The notes beneath the pieces are model-generated. The model was given only the letters and a program-made list of their open reading frames with translations. It was not told where the DNA came from and made no database searches. This document shows positions 20,995 to 22,039 of a stretch of DNA of 22,039 bases, in pieces (the stretch's first letter is position 1; each line of letters begins with the position of its first letter). The stretch spans positions 1 through 22,039 of the forward strand of contig JBIQIQ010000028.1 in the NCBI GenBank assembly GCA_044507975.1, given 5' to 3'. The position numbers and the translations under genes were made by a program. Source of the DNA: DASRWD01 sp044507975. Lineage in GTDB: Bacteria; Deinococcota; Deinococci; Deinococcales; Trueperaceae.

Positions 20995-21063
20995 TGGTAT
21001 CATCCCCGCACTTCGAGACCGTCGCTTGGGGGGGTCCCGGCGCTGCCGGGAAGAACGGGGGAG
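20995..21063 (+). promoter_or_regulatory. Extended -10 promoter and structured leader of the MFS gene
   Basis: TGG-TATCAT (20995-21003) is an extended -10 placed 14 bp after the rarA stop. The predicted ~60-nt leader has a perfect 7-bp hairpin, TCCCGGC-GCT-GCCGGGA (21035-21051). It ends 5 nt before the Shine-Dalgarno GGGGGAG (21057-21063). The runs of G on both sides could also pair with CCCC at 21004-21007. The hairpin might end rarA transcripts or influence initiation at GTG 21071. Confidence 0.45.
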
Positions 21064-21070
21064 CAACGCA

Positions 21071-22039
21071 GTGAAGCCTGGCAAGGCTCGCGCCCTGACG
21101 TGGCGGTACGCGGCGCTGGCCGGAGCGCTGGAGCTGGCGATCGCCTTGCCGATGCCGGTGCTGATCCTCCACATGACGGGTCGCGGGCTCGACCTGGCCA
21201 TGATCGGCCTGGCGTTCACGGTCAGGGCGCTGCTGGTCGTCCTGCTCGAGCTGCCGACCGGCGGCCTCGCCGACGCCATCGGCAGACGCCCGTTGGCGCT
21301 GGCCTCGCAGGCCCTGACGCTCGCGTCGTTCGCGCTGCTGCTGTTCCTGACGGGTCCCCTCACCGCGCTCGCCTACGCCGTGCTGCAGGGCGTCGGCTCG
21401 GCCCTCCACTCCGGCGCGATGGACGCCTGGTTCGTCGACGAGCTCGGCAGGCTCGAGCCGGAGGCCCCCCTCCAGCCTCACTTGGCCGCCGTCGACGTGG
21501 CGCAGGCGGCCGGGATGCTGGCGGGCTCGGCCATCGGTGGGCTGCTCCCTAGCCTGATGGCGCCGCTGGACCTGCCCTGGCCGCTCTCGGGGTTCGGGGT
21601 CGCGTTGTTCGCCGGCGTGCTGGTGCGCGCCGTGGTGTGGCTGCTCACCGCGGCCCTGGTCCGCGAGCCCGACCGCCCGGCGGTGGACGTCGCGGTCCTC
21701 CGCGAGGGGATGAGGGCGACGCCGGCCGTGCTGGCGGACGCGCTGCGGCTGACCCGCGACTCGCCGATCATCCGCTGGCTGTTCGCGGCCGCGGCCGCCA
21801 GCGGCTTGGCGATGGTCAGCGTCGAGACGTTCTGGCAGCCGATCGCGGCCACGGTGCTCGGCGGCGCGGCCGAGACGAGCGGAGGCTTCGCCGCCCTCGG
21901 CACGCTCGCGGGCGTGGCCGTGCTCGCCGGCAGCCTCGCCGTCCTGCGCTACGGTCAGAGGTTCCCGGGCGGCAGCGCGGCCCTCGCGGGCGTGAGCATG
22001 CTCGCGCGCGGCGGCGCCATGCTGGTGTTCGCCGCCTCC
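21071..22039 (+). CDS. MFS transporter, N-terminal part (runs off the window)
   Basis: From GTG 21071 a frame stays open for 323 codons to the last base, so this gene is truncated by the window edge, not broken. The product is strongly hydrophobic, with about eight membrane segments visible. The loop between helices 2 and 3 reads G-G-L-A-D-A-I-G-R-R-P (about 66-76), the major facilitator motif A. An acidic/aromatic segment A-M-D-A-W-F-V-D-E-L follows helix 4. Similar A-x-x-D-A-W-[FLI] segments occur in drug/metabolite-type MFS members, but the substrate cannot be inferred. GGGGGAG lies 7 nt upstream of the GTG, which fixes the start. It has its own promoter and follows rarA. Confidence 0.9.
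   Translation, partial: MKPGKARALTWRYAALAGALELAIALPMPVLILHMTGRGLDLAMIGLAFTVRALLVVLLELPTGGLADAIGRRPLALASQALTLASFALLLFLTGPLTALAYAVLQGVGSALHSGAMDAWFVDELGRLEPEAPLQPHLAAVDVAQAAGMLAGSAIGGLLPSLMAPLDLPWPLSGFGVALFAGVLVRAVVWLLTAALVREPDRPAVDVAVLREGMRATPAVLADALRLTRDSPIIRWLFAAAAASGLAMVSVETFWQPIAATVLGGAAETSGGFAALGTLAGVAVLAGSLAVLRYGQRFPGGSAALAGVSMLARGGAMLVFAAS

Noticed and set aside
1..22039. Evidence for a genomic island, prophage, toxin-antitoxin or defence cluster
   Set aside because: I saw no integrase, transposase, attachment repeats, AT-rich tract or toxin-antitoxin pair. The HerA-like ATPase alone, without a nuclease, is not enough to call a defence system.

Overview
This is 22 kb of ordinary-looking bacterial chromosome. 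It is very GC-rich (about 70% by eye), densely coded on both strands, and shows no mobile element, CRISPR array, rRNA or tRNA that I can recognise. Several features suggest a Deinococcota member, perhaps Truepera-like, though this is inference and no phylogenetic marker was searched. They are the protein styles (HxlR, AIF-like reductase, HerA-like ATPase, PPC-domain secreted protein, RarA fusion), frequent GTG/TTG starts, and many genes whose start codon lies 5-8 nt after a TANNNT box, the signature of leaderless transcripts.

Layout. From 1 to 1.4 kb, yceI and an hxlR-type regulator diverge from a shared promoter/operator region, and hxlR converges on an HU gene. From 1.4 to 3.6 kb, an FAD-dependent reductase overlaps a Crp/Fnr-type regulator by 4 bases, forming a two-gene operon. 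From 3.6 to 6.2 kb, a tandem CBS protein diverges from a DnaQ-like exonuclease that sits 6 bp ahead of dinB (Pol IV). From 6.2 to 9.2 kb, surE converges on dinB with a 1-bp gap and diverges from a membrane GGDEF/EAL protein. From 9.2 to 10.4 kb, a possible 20-codon leaderless upstream ORF overlaps the start of an exported TPR protein, which is followed by a strong bidirectional terminator. From 10.4 to 16.8 kb, polA (minus) diverges from a HerA-like ATPase, which converges on lepB. From 16.8 kb to the end, a radical SAM protein, an exported two-domain beta-sandwich protein, a RarA-methyltransferase-like fusion and a truncated MFS transporter all read rightward.

Theme. DNA replication and repair genes are over-represented (DnaQ-like exonuclease, Pol IV, Pol I, RarA fusion, HU, HerA-like ATPase, and a radical SAM protein distantly related to photoproduct lyases). 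They lie in separate transcription units, so this is a neighbourhood rather than one pathway.

Hunt result. I see no clear-cut new multi-gene system. The best leads are the C-terminal methyltransferase-like domain on RarA, the exonuclease-Pol IV pair with an unassigned N-terminal region, the overlapping upstream ORF of the TPR gene, the yceI/hxlR operator, a large unexplained inverted repeat at 1459-1538, and dyads placed over stop codons or over the -10 box. No intergenic stretch exceeds 300 bases.
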